Position numbers and translations under genes: made by a program
Shown here: positions 15,504-24,394 of the stretch, piece after piece
How positions within the stretch are numbered: position 1 is the first letter of the stretch
How the letters are laid out: each line of letters begins with the position of its first letter
Source of the DNA: Eubacterium sp.
GTDB taxonomy: Bacteria > Bacillota > Clostridia > Oscillospirales > Acutalibacteraceae
Direction: 5' to 3'
Assembly: GCA_017445905.1 (NCBI GenBank)
Contig: JAFSRX010000062.1
Location: forward strand, 1-64,000
Length of the DNA: 64,000 bases
Notes under the pieces: generated by a model
What the model was told of the DNA's origin: nothing
Seen by the model: the letters and a program-made list of their open reading frames with translations, nothing else
The model's database searches: none

Positions 15504-16724
15504 ATGAAAAAGACAGTTTTAGTTAAAAGTTTAAGCCTTTTTCTTTCATTCGTTCTGATGCTCAGCACCTTCGCTTCGTTTAGTGTTTTTGCTGATGAAC
15601 TTAACGGATGGAATGAAGACCATACTATATATTATGAAAACAGCGTTGCTGTTACAGGCTTTAAAACAATCAACGGTTATGATTATTATTTCAGCCCTGA
15701 AACAACGATGGCTGTAACAGGTCTTAAAAAGATAGATAATGCTTACTATTATTTCAGTGAAAAAGGCATTATGCAGCATAACTGGAGAACTATATCCGGA
15801 GAAAGATACTATTTCTCACCTGAAAACGGTCAGGCTACAACAGGACTTACTAAAATCGACGGGGCTACTTATTTCTTTGGAACAAGCGGAAAGAGAAAAG
15901 AAGGTCTCAAGACAATAAACAGTAAAAAGTATTATTTCAGCAAGAATAACGGAAAAGCAGTTAAAGGCTTAAAGGTTATTGATGGTAACCGCTATTATTT
16001 CGGCAAGAATTATAAGGCTGTTAAAGGCTGGAAAACTGTTGGAAAGAAACGTTATTATTTCGACAAAAAAAGCTATAAAGCATATAAGGGACTCAAAAAA
16101 ATAGGCAGCTATCGTTATTATTTCAACATAAAATCTGAAATGGTAACAGGCTGGAAAACAGTTAAGGCAGAAAAATACTATTTCAGTCCTAAAAAGAAAA
16201 CACTTGGCAGAGCTGCAACAGGAACAGTTAAAATTAACGGAAAAACATATAAGTTTAATAAAAAAGGTCAGCTTATTTCTGCTAAGCAGATGATGAAGAG
16301 AAAAGCAAATAAGATAAGCAGTCCGACTAAATATTTAATCCTTGTAAATAAGAGCACCCACAAGGTTGGCGTTTTCAAAGGAAAAAAGGGCGACTGGAAA
16401 CTTATTAACTATTGGACTTGTACAATCGGCGCTCCCGCAACACCGACTCCGTCAGGAACATTCCTTATGGGCCCTTCAGGCGGAAAGCCTTTCCATCAGG
16501 TTTATTTTGACTCAGCTCAGATTCGTTGCTGGTACGCATCAAGAATTACAGGAGGATATAACTTCCATTCTGTTTTATATTCACAGGCAAGCAAACCTGT
16601 CAGAGTAGTAAATCCGAGACTTGGCGCAAACCTTTCCCACGGATGTATCAGACTTAAAATTGAAAATGCAAAATGGATTTATAACAAGATTCCTAAGAAT
16701 ACAAAGTGCGTTATCTATAAATAA
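15504..16724 (+). CDS. Secreted L,D-transpeptidase with cell-wall-binding repeats
   Basis: Exported enzyme that forms 3-3 crosslinks in, or attaches proteins to, peptidoglycan. The 406 residues start with a Sec signal peptide (KKTVLVKSLSLFLSFVLML, cleavage probably after VFA). Then come about ten tandem 20-residue choline/glucan-binding-type repeats with the pattern G-x-K-x-I-x-x-x-x-Y-Y-F. The C-terminal YkuD domain runs from about residue 280, with catalytic SHGCIRL (Cys about 381) and the upstream HSVLYS histidine. GGAGGT lies before the ATG. A terminator separates it from the next secreted protein. Confidence 0.93.
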   Translation: MKKTVLVKSLSLFLSFVLMLSTFASFSVFADELNGWNEDHTIYYENSVAVTGFKTINGYDYYFSPETTMAVTGLKKIDNAYYYFSEKGIMQHNWRTISGERYYFSPENGQATTGLTKIDGATYFFGTSGKRKEGLKTINSKKYYFSKNNGKAVKGLKVIDGNRYYFGKNYKAVKGWKTVGKKRYYFDKKSYKAYKGLKKIGSYRYYFNIKSEMVTGWKTVKAEKYYFSPKKKTLGRAATGTVKINGKTYKFNKKGQLISAKQMMKRKANKISSPTKYLILVNKSTHKVGVFKGKKGDWKLINYWTCTIGAPATPTPSGTFLMGPSGGKPFHQVYFDSAQIRCWYASRITGGYNFHSVLYSQASKPVRVVNPRLGANLSHGCIRLKIENAKWIYNKIPKNTKCVIYK

Positions 16725-16740
16725 TAAATATTAGTATTTC

Positions 16741-16776
16741 CTTAGCTAAGTTTTTGAGAGCTTAGCTAAGTTTTTT
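16741..16776 (+). terminator. Terminator made from two copies of a palindrome
   Basis: CTTAGCTAAG occurs twice, ten bases apart. The self-complementary unit lets the copies pair as a 10-bp stem followed by TTTTTT. Confidence 0.75.
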
Positions 16777-16797
16777 AGAAACAACGGGAGTAACACA

Positions 16798-18390
16798 ATG
16801 AGATTAAAAATTTCAAGAATTTGTATTCTGACATTCTTGTTAGCAGTTCTGATTTTTCCTGCGTTTAATGCCAGTGCGTTAGACTCGTCAGAAAAAATTG
16901 TTTTAGATAAAGAAACTGCAACAATCGGAAAAGGCGAGGAAATCAACGTATATGATTTCATTGCCGATGAAAACAAATCCGATAATGTTTATACTTATGA
17001 ATCAAAAAGCACATCAATTGCAACAGTTGATGAAAATGGTATTGTAACAGGTATGAAGAAGGGTAAAACCTCAATTATAATTACCCGTCATATCTTTGAA
17101 AATGAAGAAACGATTGATGAAGAAACAGGAGAAACAATCAACCGGGAAGTTGAATATACAATAAATAAACATTTCAGGGTTGAGGTTGATTCTGCGCCTT
17201 CGAAGGTTAAACTCAGCGCACATAATATTCTTATCGGCGTTAAAAAAACATATAATCTTGATTATGTAATAAGCGGTGGAACTGCAAATGAAAAGAGCTT
17301 CGTGTCATCGGATGATAAAATTGCAACAGTAAATGAAAACGGAGTTGTTAAAGGTAAGACATCGGGAGTTGTAACAATAACCTTTAAAACATATAACGGT
17401 GTTTCTGACAAATGCAAGGTTACTGTTTCAAAGAGCGCTCCGAGCTTAAAAATTGCAGACGCTAATACTAAAATTCAAAAAGGTTCAAATAACCATAAAT
17501 TCAAAATTAGCTTTAAAGCGGGCAAATATGCCGACAAAACAGTAAGAATCCATACTTCCGATAAAAAAATTCTTTGGATTAAAGATAAAACTTATGCCGT
17601 TGGAGCAAAAAAAGGAACCGTTACTGTTTCGCTTACAACAAATTATGATAATATTAAAGCACAGAGAAAGTTTAAGGTTATCAATGAATCACTTTCTCTC
17701 AGCCGGAATTCATATCAGCTTTCTCTTGACAGAGATAATGTAAAACGTGTTAAGTATGGTAAATCAGTTAACGGACGTCCTCTTGAGGGATATATTATTA
17801 CCAATGCAAAAACAGGAAAGTATAAAAAAACCCTGTTTATGGATTTTGCGGTTCACGGATTTGAGGACTTTTATGCAAAGGACGGCAAGAAGCTTGTTGC
17901 TGAGGCAAACAGACTGATTGAATATTTTGCAACTCATTCCTCTGAGCTTGGAAAATACAGATTAGTTATCGTTCCATGCGCTAACCCCGATGGAACGATT
18001 TCAGGAAGAAACAATCTTCGTGCATGCTCAAAGGCATACGGAAGATGTACTGCAAAGCATGTTGATATGAACCGTGATTTTGGGCCGTTTAAAGCGCTTG
18101 AGTCAAGAAAACTCAGAGATTTCATCAAAGAGTGCAAGCCGAATGTTTATCTCAATATGCATGGTTGGCTAAACGAAACACTCGGCTCGTATAATCTTTG
18201 CAGAATAATCAATAAAGCGCAGGGCTTCCATAAATATATCGGAAGTTTTGGTGCTGACAGTCATTATATAATAGCTTGGGTCAACAAAAACCTCGGCATT
18301 CCGAGTGCGCTTGTTGAATATAAGGGACCAAAAAGCATAAGCAAAAAAAGAGATATAAAGATGATAAAAAATATCATAAAAGCATATTAA
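16798..18390 (+). CDS. Secreted M14 zinc carboxypeptidase-like protein with Big_2 domains
   Basis: Exported metallopeptidase, 530 residues. A signal peptide (LKISRICILTFLLAVLIFPA) is followed by two bacterial Ig-like Big_2 domains, each with the pattern IATVxENGxVxGxxxGxxxI (about residues 30-140 and 145-215), a linker module, and a C-terminal M14 fold. Candidate zinc ligands are His353 and Glu356 (HGFE) and His455 (NMHGW). An Asn-Pro-Asp-Gly substrate loop (CANPDGTISGRNN), DMNRDFG and the general-base Glu about 507 in SALVEYKG are also present. It probably trims peptidoglycan peptides or wall proteins, fitting its transpeptidase neighbour. Confidence 0.87.
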   Translation: MRLKISRICILTFLLAVLIFPAFNASALDSSEKIVLDKETATIGKGEEINVYDFIADENKSDNVYTYESKSTSIATVDENGIVTGMKKGKTSIIITRHIFENEETIDEETGETINREVEYTINKHFRVEVDSAPSKVKLSAHNILIGVKKTYNLDYVISGGTANEKSFVSSDDKIATVNENGVVKGKTSGVVTITFKTYNGVSDKCKVTVSKSAPSLKIADANTKIQKGSNNHKFKISFKAGKYADKTVRIHTSDKKILWIKDKTYAVGAKKGTVTVSLTTNYDNIKAQRKFKVINESLSLSRNSYQLSLDRDNVKRVKYGKSVNGRPLEGYIITNAKTGKYKKTLFMDFAVHGFEDFYAKDGKKLVAEANRLIEYFATHSSELGKYRLVIVPCANPDGTISGRNNLRACSKAYGRCTAKHVDMNRDFGPFKALESRKLRDFIKECKPNVYLNMHGWLNETLGSYNLCRIINKAQGFHKYIGSFGADSHYIIAWVNKNLGIPSALVEYKGPKSISKKRDIKMIKNIIKAY

Positions 18391-18394
18391 AATA

Positions 18395-18426
18395 AAGCAG
18401 TCAGTTTCGCCTGAAACCGACTGCTT
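18395..18426. terminator. Bidirectional terminator
   Basis: A 14-bp stem (AAGCAGTCAGTTTC with GAAACCGACTGCTT, one mismatch), loop GCCT, lies between the M14 gene and the convergent EEP gene and is followed by AATTTTT. Confidence 0.85.
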
Positions 18427-18437
18427 AATTTTTATAA

Positions 18438-19958
18438 CTATTTCTGAATATCCGTGTATATTCCGTAGTGGTCACTGATGTAGCCCTCTCTTAAATCGTC
18501 GAGATAGCCGCAACCTTTTATTTTCATATTATCACTTATAAAAATGAAATCAATGGGAAGAAAGCCAGTATCTCTGTAGCCCCATTCCTGATAGGTTGCC
18601 TTAACTTCATTATTTATCATTTGTGAATTAATAAGCGTTTCAGCGATTGTTTTATACGCCTTATCTTCACTTGTCTGATTAAAATCACCTGTGAGAATGA
18701 TTTTAATTTCTCTATATTGATTTTTTATTTCATCAATTCTACTTTTTATCAGCCCTGCTGAGAAATTTCTCGCCTCTTCACTTGAATTATCAAGGTGAGT
18801 ATTTAGAAAAGCGTATTTATTGCTTTTGTTATCTTCAAGAATTGCATATGAACAAATTCTGTTGCAGCCCGCTTCCTCTTTTTTGCCGTTTTTATCGGTG
18901 AAGGTGAAGCGGCTTTCCTTTTCGGGAGTGGCTGATAGCCATATGGTGTTTGTTTCAAGGGCTTTGAAAACATTTTTGTTCCAGAATATTCCGTTCATTT
19001 CGCTTGTTCTTTCATCACTGTCACCACCTCGTTTAACGGCATAGCTTTCGTAGTCGGGAAGAAGCTTTCCGAGTTTTTCAAGCCATTCGGAATTGAGCTC
19101 CTGAGTTCCGATTAAATCGGGGGAGGACGCTTCCATATAATCCGCAAAGCGAATAACTCTGTCCTCACTTGCCGTATCGTCAAAGCTGCTGCCCCAGGGG
19201 GCTGCAACATTGAAGGAAACAACACGAAGGGTGCTTTCGCTTTTATCAACGGTGCGAATTACCTGAGCATACGGATAAAAAATCGTTAAAGTTAAAGCCA
19301 ATGTCAGAATAACTGACGCAACTGTGTATCTGAATTTTCTGCTGTTTTTATCTGTTTGACATAAATAATGCAGCATAAATTCAAACGCATAGATTAAGAG
19401 AGTTACAGCGTATCCGATTAAAACTCTTCCGTCGAAAAATCTTACAAGCTCGGAAAACATCACCAAAACAAATGCGTTAAAAGCGCTGAACATCATATTC
19501 CTCTTAAACCCGTTTTCAGTGCTTGAAAACAGGGAAGCAATGATAACGGCAAGTGAAAAAACAATAACGCCGATAATTGCAAGAACTGCAAAGAGATAGG
19601 ATTTGTCCGCCGTCAGCGAAGCAAAATCAAAGCCGTGATTAACAATGCAGAGGATGAATGCAAGCAGCGAAACCTTTTTATGCCCTGCCCAAAACATCGG
19701 CAGAAGCATTGAAAGCAGGGGAGTGAAGAAAAGAATCAGCCTTATGATGTGCCACGGTGTTTTTATGGTTGAGGCTTTGAGCATATCGCCAAAGCGATTG
19801 ACCGCGTCAACCTCCTTTTGCGCCTGCTTTGCGTCTGCTTCAAGGCGCTCGTCAAGCTTGTAATACATAAGGTTAACGCCGCATTTGGGGCAGGTTTGCT
19901 TCATATAGAAGGGGCTGAGCCTTTCGCCGCATTTGGGACATTTTGAATTATTCTTCAT
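18438..19958 (-). CDS. Membrane EEP (endonuclease/exonuclease/phosphatase) protein with zinc ribbon
   Basis: The 506-residue protein has three parts. An N-terminal double zinc ribbon (CPKCGERLSPFYMKQTCPKCG) is followed by five or six hydrophobic helices (about residues 70-230). The EEP phosphoesterase domain contains VVSFNVAAPWG, GTQELN, LTGDFNQT and the terminal SDHYGIY catalytic His. Such domains hydrolyse phosphodiesters in DNA, lipids or inositol phosphates. The domain follows a helix, so it may face outward. A strong AAAGGAGGTG lies before the ATG, which overlaps the end of the GPH symporter gene by 11 bases. The coupling mirrors the symporter-phosphoesterase pair at 3.8-6.5 kb. Confidence 0.87.
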   Translation of the reverse strand: MKNNSKCPKCGERLSPFYMKQTCPKCGVNLMYYKLDERLEADAKQAQKEVDAVNRFGDMLKASTIKTPWHIIRLILFFTPLLSMLLPMFWAGHKKVSLLAFILCIVNHGFDFASLTADKSYLFAVLAIIGVIVFSLAVIIASLFSSTENGFKRNMMFSAFNAFVLVMFSELVRFFDGRVLIGYAVTLLIYAFEFMLHYLCQTDKNSRKFRYTVASVILTLALTLTIFYPYAQVIRTVDKSESTLRVVSFNVAAPWGSSFDDTASEDRVIRFADYMEASSPDLIGTQELNSEWLEKLGKLLPDYESYAVKRGGDSDERTSEMNGIFWNKNVFKALETNTIWLSATPEKESRFTFTDKNGKKEEAGCNRICSYAILEDNKSNKYAFLNTHLDNSSEEARNFSAGLIKSRIDEIKNQYREIKIILTGDFNQTSEDKAYKTIAETLINSQMINNEVKATYQEWGYRDTGFLPIDFIFISDNMKIKGCGYLDDLREGYISDHYGIYTDIQK

Positions 19959-21405
19959 TTTCCGACACCTCCTTTGAAAGCTCGTGGCGTCTTTCTTTCA
20001 TATCCGAGCGGATGATTTCAAGGCGCTCTCCTGTTAAATCGTAGAAGAAATATGGAATCAGCGAAAGCAGACCTAAGAGCCAGGGAACAAGGGTGAAAAG
20101 CGCCCAGATATATAAATCGGTTTTGTCGCCCTTGATGGTTGTTCTGTTGCCGAGGCTGTCGGTTTTAAACGAAAGACCTATAACAGGAAGAAGTGCAGTT
20201 CCCAAAGAGGTTGAAACCGAGCCTGAAAGTTTGCCGACAAAGGTTAAAACAGAAAACGAAACGCCCTCGTTTCTTTCGCCTGTTTTCCATTCCATATAGT
20301 CAACTGTGTCGCCAATCATTTCGGTTGGGATAACAGCATTGATTGTGTTGAAGAAGCTGAAAATGAAGTTCTGAAGCATAAGAAGAATTGATATAACAAG
20401 AATGGAATTGTTATAGAATTTCAGCCCTGCGAAAAATACAACTGTTCCAACAACACAGCGAACAATTATATTAAGCATAACAATCTGGCGGTTATCAAAT
20501 TTCTTTTTCAGCTTAGGTATAAGAAGATAGGTTAAAAAGCCGAAAATTGTTCCGGGAAGGCTTATCCATAAGACCGCAGAATTGAGATTTAGAACCTCGG
20601 AGAAATAATAGGTTTGAAAAACGCCTGCAAGACCTGTTAAGGTTCCGATAACATTGCCGAGAATAATCATCATAAGCGGCTTGTTTTTAAGCATTATTTT
20701 AAATCCCTCTAAAACTGAGGGCTCTTTTATGCTTTGAACAACTCTTTCTTTTGTTTTTCTTCCTGCAAGCGAGAAAACAAAAATGAGCATAAACGCTGAA
20801 ACAACTGCAAGAATTAAGAAATCCTGGGAAAGAGTTATGCTCCATTTGCCGTTATTTGATAAATCCATCATAATGACGAGGAAGGTTGTTGAAAGCCCTC
20901 CGAGAATGCTTGAAATAAAGCGGGCTGTTGAAATTGCCCTTGTTCTGTCGCTTGGAGAGGGTGATATAGCAGTGCTCATACCCCAAAACGGAACATCGCC
21001 GATGGTGTAGAAAAACTCCCATATGAAATATGAGATATACATATAAACTATTTTAATTGTTGTTGTTTTTGCATCGGCTAAGATTTCAGGACCCGCAAAA
21101 AGCATTATTGTTGCAACTGCAAGCGGAATGGGAACAATTAATAAATACGGTCTGAGTTTGCCGTATCGAGTTCTTGTTCTGTCGATAATTCCGCCCATGA
21201 GAGGGTCGTTGATTGTATCCCATATTCCGAGAATTAAAATCATTGTTGCAACGGCTTTTCCCGGTATTCCGAAAACCTTTGTGAAAAACAGGGAGAGATA
21301 GCCGCCCGCAACCATATTATAACCGAAAACCTGACCCGCGTTTGCAAAGCCGTAAGCCAGGTTTTCTTTTACACCAACATATCTGATGTCTTTATTATCG
21401 TTCAT
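19948..21405 (-). CDS. GPH-family sugar:cation symporter
   Basis: Second member of the MelB/XynB-type symporter family in the window, 485 residues and twelve predicted helices. Family motifs are WDTINDPLMGGIIDRTRTRYG, the DVPFWG motif in TIGDVPFWGMSTAISPS, and MIGDTVDYMEWKTGERNEGV near the C-terminus. The start at 21405 is chosen for AAGGAA eight bases upstream; a longer frame begins inside the repeat element. It lies 70 bases after asnA on the same strand, so it may share the asnS T-box transcript, though a separate promoter cannot be excluded. The substrate is unknown. Confidence 0.9.
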   Translation of the reverse strand: MNDNKDIRYVGVKENLAYGFANAGQVFGYNMVAGGYLSLFFTKVFGIPGKAVATMILILGIWDTINDPLMGGIIDRTRTRYGKLRPYLLIVPIPLAVATIMLFAGPEILADAKTTTIKIVYMYISYFIWEFFYTIGDVPFWGMSTAISPSPSDRTRAISTARFISSILGGLSTTFLVIMMDLSNNGKWSITLSQDFLILAVVSAFMLIFVFSLAGRKTKERVVQSIKEPSVLEGFKIMLKNKPLMMIILGNVIGTLTGLAGVFQTYYFSEVLNLNSAVLWISLPGTIFGFLTYLLIPKLKKKFDNRQIVMLNIIVRCVVGTVVFFAGLKFYNNSILVISILLMLQNFIFSFFNTINAVIPTEMIGDTVDYMEWKTGERNEGVSFSVLTFVGKLSGSVSTSLGTALLPVIGLSFKTDSLGNRTTIKGDKTDLYIWALFTLVPWLLGLLSLIPYFFYDLTGERLEIIRSDMKERRHELSKEVSENEE

Positions 21406-21412
21406 ATTACTG

Positions 21413-21475
21413 TTCCTTAATTGACCGAACGAAGTGAGAAACCTAAATTCTTCATTCTCAACTCTCAATTTATAA
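21413..21475 (-). repeat. Heptamer tract with variant tail module
   Basis: On the minus strand, units ATTGAGA, GTTGAGA, ATGAAGA and ATTTAGG run in register and are followed by TTTCTCACTTCGTTCGGTCA, a diverged form of the tail shared by other tracts. It fills the asnA-symporter gap. Confidence 0.55.
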
Positions 21476-22477
21476 TTAAAGCAAAATTATATTTTGCTTT
21501 TTGCATTCTTCTCTCATTTCATCGCTCCAGATTGAACACTGAACCTCGCCGATATGCGCTTTCTGAAGAAGGAGCATACAAAGTCTTGACTGACCTATTC
21601 CGCCGCCGATGGTGAGGGGATAGGTGTTATCAAGAATACATTTATGAAAATCAAATTCTTCTCTTTCAAGAAGATTTTCTTCTTTAAGCTGAGCGTGGAG
21701 ACTTTCAGCATCAACCCTTATTCCCATTGAACTTAGCTCAAAGGCGCATTCGAGTAAATCGTTCCAGACGAGAATATCGCCGTTGAGACTCCAGTCATCA
21801 TAGTCGGGCGCTCTTCCGTCGTGCTTTTCGCCGCTTTTAAGCTTGCCGCCTATCTGCATAAGGAAAATAGTTTTATGCTCTTTTGTTATTTCGTTTTCTC
21901 TTTCCTTTGCAGTTAAGTCAGGATACATATCCTCAAGCTCCTGAGTTGTTATGAAGAAAACTTCTTCTTTCATATCAAAACTCAAAACAGGGTATTGCTC
22001 CCTGACTTTTTTATTTGATTCATAAATTGCGCCAACAATCTTTTGAACTGTTTCTTTTAAATATTCAATGTTTCTTTGTTCTTTGGTTATAACCTTGCAC
22101 CAGTCCCACTGGTCAACAAACATCGAATGAAGATTATCAGTATCATCGTCGCGGCGAATTGCATTCATATCTGTATAGATGCCTTCGCCCGGCTTGTAGC
22201 CGTAGCGATAAAGCGCCTGCCTTTTCCACTTTGCAAGACTTTGAACAACTTCAGCTTCACCCGGAACATTCTTCATAGTGAAATGAACTTTTCGTTCAAC
22301 GCCGTTGAGGTCATCGTTTATGCCGCTTGCTTTTGTAACGATTAAAGGCGCTGTAATTCTATCGAGCTCAAGTGTTTTTGCAAGAGTATTCTGAAAGGTA
22401 TCTTTAACTGTTTTAATTGCTTTTTGAGTTTGCTTCTGACTTAATGAGGATTGATATCCCTTTGGATATACTGTCAT
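21476..22477 (-). CDS. asnA: Aspartate-ammonia ligase (asparagine synthetase A)
   Basis: Makes asparagine from aspartate, ammonia and ATP. The 333-residue length and the motifs are those of AsnA, a class II synthetase-like fold: YPKGYQSSLSQKQTQKAI at the N-terminus, VDQWDWCKVI, a KHDGRAPDYDDW loop and the C-terminal GGGIGQSRLCMLLL motif. AGGAGG precedes the ATG. It follows asnS by 58 bases on the same strand under an asparagine-type T-box leader, so asparagine synthesis and asparaginyl-tRNA charging are probably induced together when tRNA-Asn is uncharged. Confidence 0.96.
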   Translation of the reverse strand: MTVYPKGYQSSLSQKQTQKAIKTVKDTFQNTLAKTLELDRITAPLIVTKASGINDDLNGVERKVHFTMKNVPGEAEVVQSLAKWKRQALYRYGYKPGEGIYTDMNAIRRDDDTDNLHSMFVDQWDWCKVITKEQRNIEYLKETVQKIVGAIYESNKKVREQYPVLSFDMKEEVFFITTQELEDMYPDLTAKERENEITKEHKTIFLMQIGGKLKSGEKHDGRAPDYDDWSLNGDILVWNDLLECAFELSSMGIRVDAESLHAQLKEENLLEREEFDFHKCILDNTYPLTIGGGIGQSRLCMLLLQKAHIGEVQCSIWSDEMREECKKQNIILL

Positions 22478-22505
22478 ACCTGATTCCTCCTTTTTGTTTT
22501 AATAA

Positions 22506-22533
22506 CTATGCACTATGCCTTATGCCCTATGGC
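22506..22533. repeat. Heptamer tandem repeat tract (CTATGCC type)
   Basis: CTATGCA, CTATGCC, TTATGCC and CTATGGC, four 7-base units in register, in the asnS-asnA gap. Confidence 0.7.
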
Positions 22534-22535
22534 AC

Positions 22536-23912
22536 TTATTTGATGTTTCCGACTGTTCTCGGATAGAGAATTACGTCGCGGATGTTTGCCATTCCTGTGC
22601 AGTACATAATAATTCTTTCAAATCCGAGGCCGAAACCTGAGTGGGGAACAGAGCCGTACTTTCTAAGGTCGAGATATGCCTCATAATCCTCAAGACCCAT
22701 TCCTTTTTCTTTCATTGCGGCAATGAGTTTATCATAATCAGCTTCTCTTTCGCTTCCGCCGATTATCTCACCAACACCGGGAACAAGAAGGTCTGTTGCA
22801 GCAACGGTTTTTCCGTCGGGATTTTGCTTCATATAGAAGGACTTGATTCCCTTTGGATAGTTGATTAAGAAAACAGGCTTCTTATATACAACCTCGGTTA
22901 TATATCTTTCGTGTTCACTCTGAAGGTCGCAGCCCCATTCAACGGGGAACTCAAACTTAACATCAGCCTTTTGAAGAATATCAATAGCGTCTGTGTAGTC
23001 AACTATTGCGAAATCACTGTTTACAACCGAAAGGAGCTTTTCTGTTAAGCCCTTTTCAAAGCGGTCCTCGAAGAATTTAAGCTCTTCCGGGCATTTTTCC
23101 ATATAGTCTTTAACAACATATTTAATCATTTCTTCTGCAATTTCGATTAAGTCCTCGAGTTCACAGAAGGCAATTTCGGGCTCAATATGCCAGAACTCTG
23201 CAACATGGCGCTGAGTGTTTGAGTTTTCAGCTCGGAATGACGGACCGAAGGTATAGATTTTACCAAGTCCCATTGCTGCTATTTCACCCTCAAGCTGACC
23301 TGAAACAGAAAGGCTTGTTTTCTTGCCGAAGAAATCGTTTGAATAATATTCCTCGGCGGTTTTGTATTCAGGATTGAAGCCTATTGTTGTAACCTGAAAC
23401 ATTTCGCCAGCGCCCTCAGCGTCCGAGCCTGTGATAAGAGGAGTGTTGATATAAACATACCCTCTCTCCTGGAAGAAACGATGAATAGCAGCAGCCATAA
23501 CAGAACGAACTCTGAATACAGCGTTAAAGGTGTTTGTTCTAACCCTGATATGGGGCATTTCGCGGAGAGTTTCAAGCTTCTGGAATTTCTTCTGAAGCGG
23601 ATAATCGCCGGGGCATTTGCCGAGAACGATAATCTCTTTTGCATTAACCTCATTTGTGTTGTTTCTTTCGTTTTTAACAACTGTTCCAATAACCTTTAAT
23701 GATGCTCCGAGCTTTGTTGCCTCGGGATCAACATCAGAAAGAGTTGCTTTATCAATAACAATCTGAAGATGGTTTAATGAGCTTCCGTCATTGAGCGCAA
23801 GAAAGGCAACATTCTTGCTGTCTCTTGCAGTTCTTACCCATCCGCATACGGTAACTTCTTTACCGATAAATCCGTCTTTTTCAATAATGTCTTTAATGTC
23901 TGTGTGTTTCAT
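22536..23912 (-). CDS. asnS: Asparaginyl-tRNA synthetase
   Basis: Class II synthetase that charges tRNA-Asn. The 458 residues comprise an N-terminal OB-fold anticodon-binding domain (VTVCGWVRTARDSKNVAFL), motif 2 in FRAENSNTQRHVAEFWHIEPE and motif 3 GFGLGFERIIMYCTG near the C-terminus. The length fits AsnRS and not the larger bacterial AspRS. It is first in the T-box-regulated unit with asnA. The presence of both asnA and asnS means the host can make Asn-tRNA directly. Confidence 0.96.
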   Translation of the reverse strand: MKHTDIKDIIEKDGFIGKEVTVCGWVRTARDSKNVAFLALNDGSSLNHLQIVIDKATLSDVDPEATKLGASLKVIGTVVKNERNNTNEVNAKEIIVLGKCPGDYPLQKKFQKLETLREMPHIRVRTNTFNAVFRVRSVMAAAIHRFFQERGYVYINTPLITGSDAEGAGEMFQVTTIGFNPEYKTAEEYYSNDFFGKKTSLSVSGQLEGEIAAMGLGKIYTFGPSFRAENSNTQRHVAEFWHIEPEIAFCELEDLIEIAEEMIKYVVKDYMEKCPEELKFFEDRFEKGLTEKLLSVVNSDFAIVDYTDAIDILQKADVKFEFPVEWGCDLQSEHERYITEVVYKKPVFLINYPKGIKSFYMKQNPDGKTVAATDLLVPGVGEIIGGSEREADYDKLIAAMKEKGMGLEDYEAYLDLRKYGSVPHSGFGLGFERIIMYCTGMANIRDVILYPRTVGNIK

Positions 23913-23948
23913 AGTTTTTCTCCTTACATTGATTTTAGAGGAAACAAA

Positions 23949-23992
23949 AATCCCTCCACCGCAAGCGGTCCCCTCCCTTTGACAAGGGAGGC
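23949..23992. repeat. Palindromic intergenic repeat
   Basis: TCCCTCCACCGCAAGCGGTC continues into CCCTCCCTTTGACAAGGGAGG. Two small hairpins (ACCGC/GCGGT and CCTCCCTT/AAGGGAGG) lie between the T-box and asnS. The G/C-rich composition and hairpin pair look like a dispersed REP-type repeat; I see one copy here. Confidence 0.5.
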
Positions 23993-24013
23993 TAATATGT
24001 TATGATTTAAAAT

Positions 24014-24264
24014 AAAAAATACAGCCGATATCGTCCTTACTATAGGACGAGCGACTGTACCCGTGGTGCCACCTATATTGCTTCTCAATGACTTCGTAAT
24101 TAAAGTCTGCCACTATAACGCTTGGCTTGCGGCGTACTTACTCGTTTCCTTTCAGCTTGCAGCTCTTAAGTGTTCTTCATACGACTGACTCTGTTCGGCT
24201 CACACCGCCCCGAACTCGCTTTGAGAACTTTTTCGTACTACTTTTCTTAGTCATCGCTTTTGAT
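24014..24264 (-). ncRNA. T-box leader (asparagine type)
   Basis: The minus-strand leader has a long stem I region and the T-box core AGGTGGCACCACGG (24074-24061). An intrinsic terminator (GTCC...GGAC inside TACAG...CTGTA, then TTTTTT) lies at about 24011-24057. A candidate specifier AAC followed by A occurs in GAAGAACAC on the 3' side of stem I, matching the downstream asnS. Uncharged tRNA-Asn should favour the antiterminator. Confidence 0.93.
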
Positions 24265-24270
24265 GAGATA

Positions 24271-24299
24271 ATTATATAGCCGTAAAAACTATTTGTCAA
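24271..24299 (-). promoter_or_regulatory. asnS T-box promoter
   Basis: On the minus strand TTGACA (24299-24294), exactly 17 bases, TATAAT (24276-24271): a full consensus promoter just before the T-box leader. Confidence 0.85.
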
Positions 24300-24328
24300 G
24301 TTTTTTATTCGTTCCCTCTACAGCACAC

Positions 24329-24386
24329 GGGGACGTTCCTCCACCGACACTACTCTTATTTGAAGCGCGCTCGGAGGTGCGTCCCC
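24329..24386. repeat. REP-like imperfect inverted repeat
   Basis: GGGGACGTTCCTCCACCGA (24329-24347) and TCGGAGGTGCGTCCCC (24371-24386) form an imperfect long stem between the T-box promoter and the cation-transporter gene. It resembles REP sequences starting GGGGACG seen in Firmicutes. Confidence 0.5.
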
Positions 24387-24394
24387 ATGGCGTA

